Positions 1 through 8,552 of a stretch of DNA of 64,000 bases are shown here, piece by piece. The notes beneath the pieces are model-generated. The model ran no database searches and was not told the origin of the DNA. It saw only the letters and a program-made list of their open reading frames with translations. Made by a program: the position numbers and the translations under genes. This DNA comes from an uncultured Amphritea sp. (lineage in GTDB: Bacteria > Pseudomonadota > Gammaproteobacteria > Pseudomonadales > Balneatricaceae), in the NCBI RefSeq assembly GCF_937127095.1, contig NZ_CAKZLP010000017.1:1-64000 (forward strand), written 5' to 3'. Within the stretch, counting starts at the first letter, position 1. Every line of letters begins with the position of its first letter.

Positions 1-1256
1 GATGATCCATGGCTTATCTCTGAGAAGGTTGCATCGCAGATTGTCTCAAGAGGAGGGACTTATTCGCAACTTCCCTAGACGGAAGACGCCAACGTTTAGA
101 CAACATCAAGCGCTGGCTGTCAGAGGATGGTATTAATGAGGAGGTAAACGAGCTCTTCAATCCAACTGATATTGTAGTAACTTACGGTGATATGGTATTG
201 GCTTATTTGATGTTTCTGACGTGGGCGATGAATGACCGCATTGAAGGACTCGGCTTCCAACGCAACATCAGCCGTCGATTTGCAATGCCTTGTTTCACGG
301 GGGAAAAACAAAGAGAAACAGAGCATTTACTACAATTAATGCTCGGACAGGCACAGCTTCTAGCTGACACATTCAAGGAAAAGATGATGTCTGGGGTTTC
401 CCTCGCAGAGTTTGTTGCCGTAATTAATGAGATTCGAGCAAACAGCTTCGAATATTCATTCGTTACTAACCAGATAAGCGAACCCCTAGGGGTAGCTGGT
501 TCGATTATGAGTTGGAAAAGCGAAGTAAACTCACTGTTACTAGTAGTTGATGTCGGGGCTGGTACCAGCGACTTTAGTCTTTTTAGAATTAAGTATAATC
601 CTGATACTGGTGAGAGTGTCTCTAGAGAAATTAGTGGTAGTACGCGTGCGATCACTGAAGCGGGTAATCACCTCGATAAGCTGCTTACTGAATACATTTT
701 ACATAAAGGTGCAGTCACCTATGATGATCCGCTATACCTGAATATTAGAGGAGCTCTTAGCCTGGAGATTAGACATTACAAAGAGGCATTATTTCGAGAC
801 CACTCTTTATACGTTACTCTGTTTGGTGGAGAAACCGTCGTTGAAGTTGAGCTTGAGGAGTTTCTACAACTCGAGTCAGTGCAATCATTTGGTAATGCTC
901 TACGTAGCTGTATGCTAGAAATTCTTGAAACGATCGATCCTACCTGGTTGCGAACGGCTCCATTTGGAGGGATGGGTGTTGCTCTTACCGGCGGTGGTGC
1001 TGAACTACCGATGGTACAAGACCTGGCCAGGGACACCCTTCAAGTTCAAGGTATTGAGTTGAGGCTAAAACAAACAGCGAGTTTTCCAGCCTGGCTAGAA
1101 GAAGAGCATCACCATTTGAAAGATGACTACTCGCGTGTTGCTGTTTCCTTAGGAGGAGCAAGAGAACAATATATTATGAGTTCTGGCACAAGTTATACAA
1201 CGGGTGAGCGGTATGCAACTGTTACTCTTGATGGGTACTACACCAAAGGCAATTAA
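1..1256 (+). CDS. Hsp70/actin-fold ATPase, 5' partial and apparently frameshifted
   Basis: The 3' part of a gene for an Hsp70/ParM-like ATPase that begins before the window. A phosphate-binding motif DVGAGTSD (encoded at about 549-572) and an adenosine-type motif GGGAELP (about 990-1010) are in the order expected for this fold. The main frame is open from 24 to the stop at 1254-1256, and the first ATG in it is at 192. Residues encoded before 192 look equally coding (LDNIKRWLSEDG), so 192 is unlikely to be the true start. Bases 1-75 encode a plausible protein stretch in a different frame (WLISEKVASQIV) that ends at a TAG at 76-78. This suggests a frame change around 45-60, real or a sequencing error. 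The role is unknown. It converges on the radical SAM/kinase operon. Confidence 0.6.
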
Positions 1257-1284
1257 TTTATTTGGGTAATTTTGGTCACTAAAG

Positions 1285-1318
1285 TGCTGCTCTTTGGAGC
1301 AGCAACTCTCTCTTCTTT
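1285..1318 (+). terminator. Candidate terminator after the Hsp70-like gene
   Basis: An 8-bp stem (TGCTGCTC at 1285-1292, GAGCAGCA at 1297-1304) with a 4-base loop is followed by a pyrimidine-rich tract with several T runs. It sits 29 bases after the stop codon. Confidence 0.4.
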
Positions 1319-1352
1319 AAAAACTGTATTCTGTAGTTGCACTGTTGGTTTC

Positions 1353-1388
1353 TTCATATCACGCTAATAACTATTAACGTGATATGAA
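1353..1388. repeat. 36-bp near-perfect palindrome between convergent genes
   Basis: The outer arms TTCATATCACG (1353-1363) and CGTGATATGAA (1378-1388) are exact complements. The inner bases TAATA and TATTA pair as well, leaving one mismatched pair and a 2-base centre. It lies between two convergent genes. It could be a bidirectional terminator, since A/T runs flank it, or a protein-binding or recombination site. Confidence 0.6.
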
Positions 1389-1495
1389 TTAAAAAATCTA
1401 TGCTGCCCTGTAAACTAGCGCCAGAATTGCTGTTTACCAAATATCTCAGGGCAAAGTAGTAAAGTGTTGTTTTTCATTCCAGCTCTCAGTTAGTA

Positions 1496-3391
1496 CTAAG
1501 AAAGTGTGCCATATAGCTTGGCGCCCATATCACTGTTTCCTGACGGTTTTTCTTTACGACTAGAGATACGAAGGCAGTAGAATTCAGCCCGTTGGCTTAG
1601 GCTCTTAATCACCTCTAACGATGCCTCATTAACTTCAGTACAAAAAATAAATACTCGGGCTTGGTGGGTTTTTGGTACTCCGCTGAGTGCTTTTTGTATT
1701 GTGCCACCTGTGTGGATAACAGAGTCGTAGATGACAATATTTTCTATATCTGGGTGAAGGTGCGGAATGATCATTTTAGTATCATATTCATTCTCTTTTT
1801 CTGTATGAATACTACTGACTTCGTAAGCACTCAAAAGAGGACAGTCAAACATATCTGCTGCTCCTTCAGCCAAGTATCTTCCAGATCGTTCAACTCCTAT
1901 GACCACTGTATTTGAAACAGATACATCAGGATTGCTTGTGCTAAGCTCGCTAAGAAATAATGCACCAATCTTCTTGTGCTCAGTTTTGAGCCCTAGGCGA
2001 TGGGTTCCAGCGACTTTAGATCGGCTATGTGCACTTGCAATCTCAGTCCCATCAACATGATTAAGGTAACGGTATTTTGTGAACTTGGCTTTGCTGGATA
2101 TAGTGCTATGTATAGAGACAGGAGAAACTGCATTGCTTTTTTCTCTGTATCCCTCGATAGCGAGATAGAACCATCCTTTCTTGTGATCTAATCTATTGAT
2201 TAATGGCAAGCTGCCCTTGCTATCAGGCACAACGATTGCTACATCAGCATCATTTAACATTGGTGCATCAATAGGACTGTCGCCAGCAGCCATCACCCAA
2301 TACCCTCTTTTTTTCAACAGGTTAATAATCTCTGACTTGCTGTCCTGTGTAATCAACTCTTTATCGAGGTATGGGTGCGTTCCACCGATTACTTTTATGT
2401 GATTAAGCTGATGTTTGCTCAGAACATACTGCCAAAGCTGTGGGATACCGGCAGTCACCAAAAATACAGGTATTTCTTTTGGCGTCTTCGATAATACCTC
2501 TAGCCATTCGGAACGAGGCTGTATTTCCTCCGCTACTTTTCCAAGTGCATCGACGTACTCGAATATTGAGATACTCTTCCAGTTTTCACTCACACCAATA
2601 TAGCTCTGAAGATGGTAACCAAAGCTTTCGAATACTTGCCGATTCAGCGTTCGTAATCCAAGTTTTGAATCAACAAACCGAAAAGCATCAGCTTCACTGA
2701 ACGTCCGATCCCCATCAAGAACTAACGCAGGCCCACCTTGTGCACCGATACGTTCTAAATGAGTTGATAGCTGATTATGTAACGAGTTTTCTGTTGCAGG
2801 CGCGAGGTTATTACCATTTGAGATGCGCTCTAAAACCTCTGTAATAGAGTAGTCGTTATCACTGTTATTGATCACATAAAGTGAAATTCCGTGTTGCTCA
2901 CAATATTGTTGTGCGGCCTCCAATTCCTGCTTTCTATGAGACTCAATCTGCATTAGCGATGCATTGGGTCGCTTTCGCGTACTTAACTCATTGTCACGGT
3001 GTGTATTTTCTTGAACTATTACCGGCTGCGTATCTAAGAAGATTAATCCATCCAGAATATCTGCGTCAGATTGCGTTAACCCGACTTCAAAGGTACCAGT
3101 AGCTCTGTTTTTAACCAGCATGTGTGCATCAGCGTAGATAGCTCTATGTTGCGTTTTCAGATGCTCGAGCTTGCGGGTGACAAGATTGACCAACTGAAAT
3201 CTTGCTGTTTTGTCTAAAGCATCAAACATTGACCAGCTATCAATGCCCTGTTCTTGCATTATTTCCCTGAGTAATTCAGAACAGGAAAGGCAATGAGAGT
3301 GAAGATCCTGCTGGGCTAGTTTTCGCGTTAAAGTTGTCTTGCCTGAACCTGGCACTCCCACAATCATGTATAGCTTGTTCTTACTGATCAT
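1496..3391 (-). CDS. P-loop kinase / HAD phosphatase / phosphoribosyltransferase fusion
   Basis: A 631-residue protein with three recognisable enzyme modules. Residues 1-190 form a P-loop nucleoside- or nucleotide-kinase-like domain with Walker A GVPGSGKTT at 12-20. Residues about 222-410 form a HAD phosphatase with motif I DGDRT (226-230), a motif II threonine near 313 and an acidic motif GDSPID (370-375), most like the phosphoserine-phosphatase branch. Residues about 440-631 are a type I phosphoribosyltransferase with a PRPP loop, VIYDSVIHTGGT at 553-564. All key residues seem intact. The start overlaps the end of the upstream radical SAM gene by 4 bases, which implies coupled translation. 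Known families suggest phosphorylation, dephosphorylation and PRPP-dependent chemistry on one small nucleotide-like metabolite. The substrate cannot be read from the sequence. Confidence 0.8.
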   Translation of the reverse strand: MISKNKLYMIVGVPGSGKTTLTRKLAQQDLHSHCLSCSELLREIMQEQGIDSWSMFDALDKTARFQLVNLVTRKLEHLKTQHRAIYADAHMLVKNRATGTFEVGLTQSDADILDGLIFLDTQPVIVQENTHRDNELSTRKRPNASLMQIESHRKQELEAAQQYCEQHGISLYVINNSDNDYSITEVLERISNGNNLAPATENSLHNQLSTHLERIGAQGGPALVLDGDRTFSEADAFRFVDSKLGLRTLNRQVFESFGYHLQSYIGVSENWKSISIFEYVDALGKVAEEIQPRSEWLEVLSKTPKEIPVFLVTAGIPQLWQYVLSKHQLNHIKVIGGTHPYLDKELITQDSKSEIINLLKKRGYWVMAAGDSPIDAPMLNDADVAIVVPDSKGSLPLINRLDHKKGWFYLAIEGYREKSNAVSPVSIHSTISSKAKFTKYRYLNHVDGTEIASAHSRSKVAGTHRLGLKTEHKKIGALFLSELSTSNPDVSVSNTVVIGVERSGRYLAEGAADMFDCPLLSAYEVSSIHTEKENEYDTKMIIPHLHPDIENIVIYDSVIHTGGTIQKALSGVPKTHQARVFIFCTEVNEASLEVIKSLSQRAEFYCLRISSRKEKPSGNSDMGAKLYGTLS

Positions 3392-4278
3392 CGCCTTACT
3401 CCTTGGATGGACTGCTCCATATGTCTGATCGCTGCTCTCGACAGCGCCACTTCTTTTCCATCATCTTGTTGGGCTACGATTACTTCTGGCAGGCCTGCAA
3501 CGGGAGAGCACGTTGAACAAGAAGGTCTGGGGGTGGTTGAGTTTAGATATGTCTCAACGTCAGATATATCTTGGATATCGTTAATGTTGAGACCTTCATT
3601 CTCCTTCCTGTTTTTTGCAATTCGTGAACAGCTGAACAACCTGCCACGTTCCAGGGTAATGTCATAATTTCGATAGAAACACGTGCTCCAGGCGGTCTGG
3701 GCAGCGTCAGCAGACATGGAAACAGGGGTGTTCCAGTCATCCCAGAAATCCTTGCGGCGAAAGCTGATGTTAAATTCACCGCGTAGTGATCCAGCATACT
3801 GCTCCCAAATGCTTTCAAAATCCTCTGTTCGAACATAGTCGCTAATCACCAGGCTATCAATCAATTCTAGAGTTGTACTGTCGATTCCCTGAGGGTATAA
3901 CCCGTTAGTAACGACTTCCAGTTGACCTGCGATCATTACTTCTTTAATTTTTTTGATATCTGAGTTGAGGTCTTTATGTAACGATATCTCACCGCCCACA
4001 AGAACAATTTTCCCTATGCGAACACCAATATTTTTTAGGATGAGCAGACTATCGATGTGCTGTTCAATACCCATATCATTATTGAATGGTTCAGGCTGAT
4101 TAGGGACTTTAAACCCACAGTTACTGCATCGTAAATTACATTTTGTATTCAGAGAGAGTTCTAATTCTTTTATTTGAAATTTTTCAGAGCTGAGAAAAGG
4201 TGCTGCAATCTTCTTGGGTCTCAGGGGACTATTATTTCCTAAAGAGTTAGGTTCTAAGGCATTCTTCATGTACTTCAC
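3388..4278 (-). CDS. Radical SAM protein with a probable auxiliary iron-sulfur cluster
   Basis: A 296-residue radical SAM enzyme. The canonical CxxxCxxC cluster motif is C47, C51 and C54 (TKCNLRCSNCG), followed by a GGE-type SAM-binding motif at 95-97. Four later cysteines (C200, C217, C254, C257) are arranged as in Twitch/SPASM-type domains and could bind a second [4Fe-4S] cluster. It is the first gene of an operon with the kinase/HAD/PRTase gene, overlapping it by ATGA. It probably carries out a radical modification of the metabolite or of a peptide handled by its partner. It differs from housekeeping radical SAM enzymes in its length and its fused-PRTase neighbour, and I cannot name a characterised orthologue. 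Confidence 0.8.
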   Translation of the reverse strand: MKYMKNALEPNSLGNNSPLRPKKIAAPFLSSEKFQIKELELSLNTKCNLRCSNCGFKVPNQPEPFNNDMGIEQHIDSLLILKNIGVRIGKIVLVGGEISLHKDLNSDIKKIKEVMIAGQLEVVTNGLYPQGIDSTTLELIDSLVISDYVRTEDFESIWEQYAGSLRGEFNISFRRKDFWDDWNTPVSMSADAAQTAWSTCFYRNYDITLERGRLFSCSRIAKNRKENEGLNINDIQDISDVETYLNSTTPRPSCSTCSPVAGLPEVIVAQQDDGKEVALSRAAIRHMEQSIQGVRR

Positions 4279-4538
4279 TCCGTTGAACCACGCTAAATAT
4301 ATCCATTAGTAATGCAGGCATAGCTTGGGTGCGCTTGCCAGATTCGCTCACTACACTTAAAAAACGCGACGAATGGAATGTTCATAATCGGCGTCGATTA
4401 AGTTGAATTTTCCATTCATCATTGCTTGATCAGTCAACTAAGCGTTGGGTATTTTAGTCGATATGCTCGTGGCATCAACCCGCGTAGGTGCACCAACAGA
4501 TATCACTTTTAGCGTGACTCTTCCTTGTATTCGTTTAG

Positions 4539-5873
4539 TTAAATAACAATAGCACCAGGTACATAGCCTCCATGCTTGGCTATGTCTTTTTTAATTTTGC
4601 TTAGCGGAAGCTCAGGCAATGTTAGCCACTTCCTCATTTCATCCAACTCTTTGAACAGTTGCAGGCCTGGTATATTTGGGATAACGATAAACCGTTCAGG
4701 GTGGTGTATCACATCACTGTATCTGTTTTCATAACTGCCCAATGAGAGCATCAACGCGTAATCGCAGTTATCTTTGAGAAATAATGAAATCTCATAAGTT
4801 GTCCAGCGATCCACTGATAGGTCTGTTGTCCCTTTCTCCGGTGGTAGTTTCAGGCGGTGCCGATCTTCTAATATAGGGTATGTCCAATCAGGCCTATCCT
4901 TAATGTCAGGAAAAAAAATTGTTTCGATACTAAGTTCTCCAACCTTAGGATCAGTGAATCGATCTTTATTAGACCAAATTTTTTTGCCAGTGATCACATA
5001 ATCTTTTATTTCTTCGGTCGATTGTTGAACAGCTGTTGCGCTACCAATAGTTGGTAGGTCCGACTCGCGGAAATGCTTTTCTAGCGAACCAATCAAAAAT
5101 AGACTCATCTCAGATAGCGTGGAAGGTTTAAGCCCGTGCTTCTCAAATAGCTTATCCAGACTCCCATCTGAGGGTAAATGATTGTTCTTTCCTTCAGGTA
5201 TGATGTTGTGTATTTCTTCAATACAGTAAAAGCCTGTAGCACTCATCATTTGAAAAATTTTGTCTGGGTCGTCGTATGTGTTCCTCAGCTTATTCAAATA
5301 TAACCTAGCTTCTATAAGCCATTTAGAAAATTCTGGCGTTTTCATAACAGAGAGGAGTTTGTCTAGTTTTTTCTTTCTGAATTCAGCTGAAGAGTACTTT
5401 TTCTGTGCCCTGGCTCGACGCGCTTCCCTTTGCTCATCCCAGTCTAAAAGTTCATCACCTTCCTCTGAAAATTCCTCGTAAGTAGTAAGGGCTTTATCGT
5501 CCTCACCTATGATCGCGATCTTGTCTACGACTGCGTTAATAAATTGGCTAGAATGGTACAGGCTCGACACTCTTCTGAGATGCCGAGCCTTTGAGGTCGA
5601 AGGTTCTAATTCGATAAAAGATTTAATGCTATCCCTTTCTTCAGCACTTACAAACAGTCCTGGCTTAGCTCTCGGTTGTCCATATTTCGCAATTAAAGTA
5701 TCTGCTTCATGTCGACTTAAACGCCACTCCTTTCTTCTTCCCTCTGATATCCTGGGGGGAGGCACTTGTATAAATTCGGCAACTTTAGCTGCAGTCATAT
5801 TTGAGCTTGCGCTGACGGCATGGTCTAAAAGTCTTTTAGTATCTTCTAAAGAGAGTTTGTCTGATCTGGGCAT
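4539..5873 (-). CDS. Hypothetical protein with N-terminal HTH-like region
   Basis: A 444-residue protein I do not recognise. The first 70 residues read like a helix-turn-helix of the kind found in phage or transposon regulators (AAKVAEFIQVPPPRISEGRR). Residues about 150-175 are highly charged and probably coiled coil (DEQREARRARAQKK). The C-terminal half is soluble mixed alpha/beta with no motif I can assign. Three ATTACGAT half-sites lie 60-100 bases upstream of the start, which would suit autoregulation. It is in the same orientation as the integrase and AlpA genes. It could be an island control protein or a defence effector. Neither is shown by the sequence. Confidence 0.5.
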   Translation of the reverse strand: MPRSDKLSLEDTKRLLDHAVSASSNMTAAKVAEFIQVPPPRISEGRRKEWRLSRHEADTLIAKYGQPRAKPGLFVSAEERDSIKSFIELEPSTSKARHLRRVSSLYHSSQFINAVVDKIAIIGEDDKALTTYEEFSEEGDELLDWDEQREARRARAQKKYSSAEFRKKKLDKLLSVMKTPEFSKWLIEARLYLNKLRNTYDDPDKIFQMMSATGFYCIEEIHNIIPEGKNNHLPSDGSLDKLFEKHGLKPSTLSEMSLFLIGSLEKHFRESDLPTIGSATAVQQSTEEIKDYVITGKKIWSNKDRFTDPKVGELSIETIFFPDIKDRPDWTYPILEDRHRLKLPPEKGTTDLSVDRWTTYEISLFLKDNCDYALMLSLGSYENRYSDVIHHPERFIVIPNIPGLQLFKELDEMRKWLTLPELPLSKIKKDIAKHGGYVPGAIVI

Positions 5874-6175
5874 GGGGTTGATTCTCGTCGTTGATTGGTA
5901 AGACGAATTATATAAAAGAAGATTTAAAAATAATTACGATTTTGATGTAATTATATCGTAATTTATTACGATTAAATTTTTATGATAGATTTTTCTCGTT
6001 TATGCAGATTCAGGACGCTTTAAAGTTGAGCTAGCGCTTCAAGTGCTACGTATGCTTAGGCTCCTTTTCCTCTTTGACTTCAATATAAGTAAAAGCATGT
6101 TTAACTGATGATCCGAGCACAATGTTAATCCCCAAAAAAAATGGAGGCCTATCTCCATTTTGAAAACACCAGTCG
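5874..6175. promoter_or_regulatory. AT-rich control region with ATTACGAT half-sites
   Basis: No gene is seen. Three copies of an octamer occur: ATTACGAT at 5933-5940, its complement at 5955-5962 and again ATTACGAT at 5965-5972. They lie in very AT-rich DNA immediately upstream of the minus-strand 444-residue protein gene and look like a multi-site operator. Bases 6040-6170 hold nothing I can identify. Confidence 0.45.
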
Positions 6176-6394
6176 TCAGCTAGCCATATCCCGCTGGTGG
6201 ATTTTTTGCTCAATCCATTCCTGCACCTCTGCCTCAACCCACGCTACATTGCGTCTACCAAGTCGAATGGGCTTAGGGAAATGGTTCTCAGCACAGTATC
6301 TATAAACACTAGATCGAGCCAAACCAGTCATTGCTATCACTTTCGGAAGCTTCAGCAGTTTGAGTCCACCTGAGGGGATTCTTGAATCAATCAT
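6176..6394 (-). CDS. AlpA-family excisionase/transcriptional regulator
   Basis: A 72-residue winged-helix protein of the AlpA/Phage_AlpA family. The typical signature is present: LPKVIAMTGLARSSVYRY for the recognition helix, then FPKPIRLGRRNVAWVEAEV and a C-terminal EWIEQKI helix. AlpA proteins activate or direct excision of P4-like and CP4-57-like islands. Its start overlaps the upstream tyrosine recombinase by 4 bases (6391-6394), so the two are co-expressed and probably form the integration/excision pair of this element. Confidence 0.9.
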   Translation of the reverse strand: MIDSRIPSGGLKLLKLPKVIAMTGLARSSVYRYCAENHFPKPIRLGRRNVAWVEAEVQEWIEQKIHQRDMAS

Positions 6395-6951
6395 AGTTCT
6401 AACTCCTTGAAGTCTTGGTCGACCTCATCTTGGGTGATGCCGATATAGCGAAGGGTTACGCCCTCTGAACTGTGCCTGAGCATTTTCATCACTCTCGCAA
6501 TATCATTGGTGGATTTATATAGGTGGTAGCCACGGGTCTTTCGCATGGAGTGTGTACCAAGCATCAGCTTCAACTCCTTTCCAACCGATCCGAAGGCTTT
6601 ACTTACCGCACGCCGAGAAATTGGACGAGACGTACGGTTAACGGATTGTTGATTTCTGTAGGATTGGAACAAATAGATGTGACTAGGATGTTCCCGTTTG
6701 ATACGGCAAATTATTTGTAATGCTTTCGGATTAAGTTGAATACTGGCCTGCTTGCCAGTCTTTTGTTCACGTAGGACCAATCGGTCCTCTTCTATGTCGC
6801 TATACTTGATGGAAAGTAGATCAGAGATACGTAACGCCAAGTTGATCCCAACATTCCAGATATCCGACATCTGCTGACTATGCCGAATTTCCAGGAGATG
6901 GCTAATCAACTTGATGGTATCCGTATCTTTAACCGCTTGGACTTCTGCCAT
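6391..6951 (-). CDS. Tyrosine recombinase, catalytic domain only
   Basis: A 186-residue tyrosine site-specific recombinase. All six catalytic positions can be seen: R41 (LALRISDLL), K64 (EQKTGK), H134 and R137 (THSMRKT), H160 (LRHSSEG) and the nucleophile Y169 (LRYIGI). The usual N-terminal core-binding SAM-like domain of phage integrases is missing, so it resembles the short FimB/FimE-like recombinases. It is paired with AlpA by a 4-base overlap. It could integrate or excise the island or invert a local segment. I did not find a convincing att site next to it. Confidence 0.9.
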   Translation of the reverse strand: MAEVQAVKDTDTIKLISHLLEIRHSQQMSDIWNVGINLALRISDLLSIKYSDIEEDRLVLREQKTGKQASIQLNPKALQIICRIKREHPSHIYLFQSYRNQQSVNRTSRPISRRAVSKAFGSVGKELKLMLGTHSMRKTRGYHLYKSTNDIARVMKMLRHSSEGVTLRYIGITQDEVDQDFKELEL

Positions 6952-7011
6952 AGCGTGTTCCTTTTTTCGAGTGAAATGGCTATTTTGAGAACTTCGAAGA
7001 GGTGACTTACC

Positions 7012-7065
7012 GCAAAGCCCCGTGTGGCGGGGGTTTGCAAGTTCCCAAAAGACTAAAATGGGAAC
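7012..7065. terminator. Two tandem hairpins between radC-like and integrase genes
   Basis: One hairpin has arms GCAAAGCCCCG (7012-7022) and CGGGGGTTTGC (7028-7038), with one mispaired base. A second has exact arms GTTCCCA (7041-7047) and TGGGAAC (7059-7065). They lie downstream of the minus-strand RadC block and upstream of the integrase, so they probably end the former transcript. Neither has a strong U tract. Confidence 0.4.
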
Positions 7066-7093
7066 CTGAATGGCTCACTTGAAAATAAAAGGC

Positions 7094-7588
7094 CTAAAGC
7101 AGCCCGCGTTCAGCAAACGATACGGTCCCTTCAAGACCAACGACGATATGATCGAGTAAACGCACTTCCACTATGTTCAGGGCTTCGTTCAGCCGATTGG
7201 TGATCTCACGATCAGCCTGGCTGGGTTCAGGGTCTCCGGAAGGGTGGTTGTGAACCAGGATGACTGCCGCAGCATTTTGCGCCAGGGCTTTTTTCACGAC
7301 CTCCCGTGGGTGTACGCTGGCTGAATTGATCGAGCCCATGAAGAGCTCGACGAATTCGATAATCCGGTGACGGTTATCCAGTAAGACCATACCAAATACC
7401 TCTCTTTCGTAATGCATCAGCAATGTCTGCAGGGCACTGATAACGGCTTCAAGGTTTAGCAGAGGGCGTCCACGTTTGAGTCGTCTACGAGCCAGCATAT
7501 TCGCCAATCGCATCAGTTCTCTGTCAGTGACAGCATGAGGTACGACGTAGGTGCCGGGGAGTTCCCCTGCGATCAATTGTGTTGTCAT
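7094..7588 (-). CDS. RadC-like JAB/MPN domain protein
   Basis: A 164-residue protein of the plasmid/ICE type of RadC. The metal-binding JAMM motif [14 protein letters not shown] occupies residues 113-126, with the upstream conserved stretch of the MPN domain ([12 protein letters not shown]). The N-terminal helix-hairpin-helix of chromosomal RadC is absent, as is usual for mobile-element copies of about 160 residues. It is the last gene of a minus-strand block with the DUF932, Cys-rich and YqaJ genes, a combination seen in the recombination modules of SXT/R391-type ICEs. The biochemical role of RadC proteins is still unsettled. Confidence 0.9.
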   Translation of the reverse strand: MTTQLIAGELPGTYVVPHAVTDRELMRLANMLARRRLKRGRPLLNLEAVISALQTLLMHYEREVFGMVLLDNRHRIIEFVELFMGSINSASVHPREVVKKALAQNAAAVILVHNHPSGDPEPSQADREITNRLNEALNIVEVRLLDHIVVGLEGTVSFAERGLL

Positions 7589-7609
7589 CGTTGTATTCTC
7601 CTTGATGCC

Positions 7610-8419
7610 TTAGGCTGCCTGAGACTGATTTTTCAGTTGGGCAAAATGTTCGGTGAACTGCCACAGTGCCCGGTTAAGTCGGACATCTTCAGTGACAGAA
7701 CGGATAGCGCGGGTACGGGTGTGACGTCCATTACGGGAACGTCCTGACATGCCGCCTTTCAGTAAATTTTCCTGAGCACGGTTAAAGACCCGCCAGAGGT
7801 CTGGATCCCGGTCCTCAGAACGCCGTGCGTGTAGCAGCGCATCGGGCTGAACTGGACTGACCTCGCGCCAGTCTTCGCCATAGCGCAGCGTGAGAGCTGA
7901 TTGTGCGTATAGACGTGACTCTTCCGGTGTTAGTCGCATTGACTGAAACTGCTCGACGCTGCCCGCTAGATTAGGTACCTCATCAATCAGGGCGATAGAG
8001 CCATCCAGTATCTGATCTACAACCTGTTTGCCATGTCTCACCCGGATGCCACCCATCTCTCCGACCGGGGTGACCATGCCATTACTACAGATCAAACGAA
8101 ACAACCCTAGGTCTAGCTGATAGGCCGCTGTACGATCATGACTGTTGGTCAGGACTAATTCGGCAACGCTGTCACCGACCAGGATCTGACGATCGGGATC
8201 CTGACGAAAGCGCACCATGTGGCGGGTGGTATCCCGGTGCTCGGGATTACGAACGCGAGTTTGTTGTGCTCTAACCGGATGCCAGCCTTCAGCGTGCAGA
8301 GCGTTGACCACCTCAATGGTGGGCACAAAACCATAACGGTCTGATACTGCCAGATCCGGTGCCTGGGCAAAGATGGCCGGTGCCTGACGGTATAGTTGAT
8401 CGTGGGATAAAGTATTCAT
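7610..8419 (-). CDS. DUF932 (phage/plasmid-type) protein
   Basis: A protein of the DUF932/DUF945 family common on plasmids, ICEs and prophages. The start is set at 8419 (MNTLSHDQ) because GGAGG lies 7 bases upstream; an in-frame ATG at 8446 lacks such a site. The conserved core VGDSVAELVLTNSHDRT and FRLICSNGM, followed by VRHGK, identifies the family. It is 21 bases upstream of the RadC-like gene in the same orientation. The function is unknown. In SXT-like elements it accompanies the recombination genes. Confidence 0.8.
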   Translation of the reverse strand: MNTLSHDQLYRQAPAIFAQAPDLAVSDRYGFVPTIEVVNALHAEGWHPVRAQQTRVRNPEHRDTTRHMVRFRQDPDRQILVGDSVAELVLTNSHDRTAAYQLDLGLFRLICSNGMVTPVGEMGGIRVRHGKQVVDQILDGSIALIDEVPNLAGSVEQFQSMRLTPEESRLYAQSALTLRYGEDWREVSPVQPDALLHARRSEDRDPDLWRVFNRAQENLLKGGMSGRSRNGRHTRTRAIRSVTEDVRLNRALWQFTEHFAQLKNQSQAA

Positions 8420-8552
8420 GTTAAGCCTCCAGACCTGCACAGGCATACCCCGCAGGGCTGTCTATCCGGCAGGGTGATTGTGATGTAAGGATGAGGTGTT
8501 GTTGCTAATGGAATCCGGCTTGATCGCCGGAAGTCGGGTTAACGGTGTTAGG

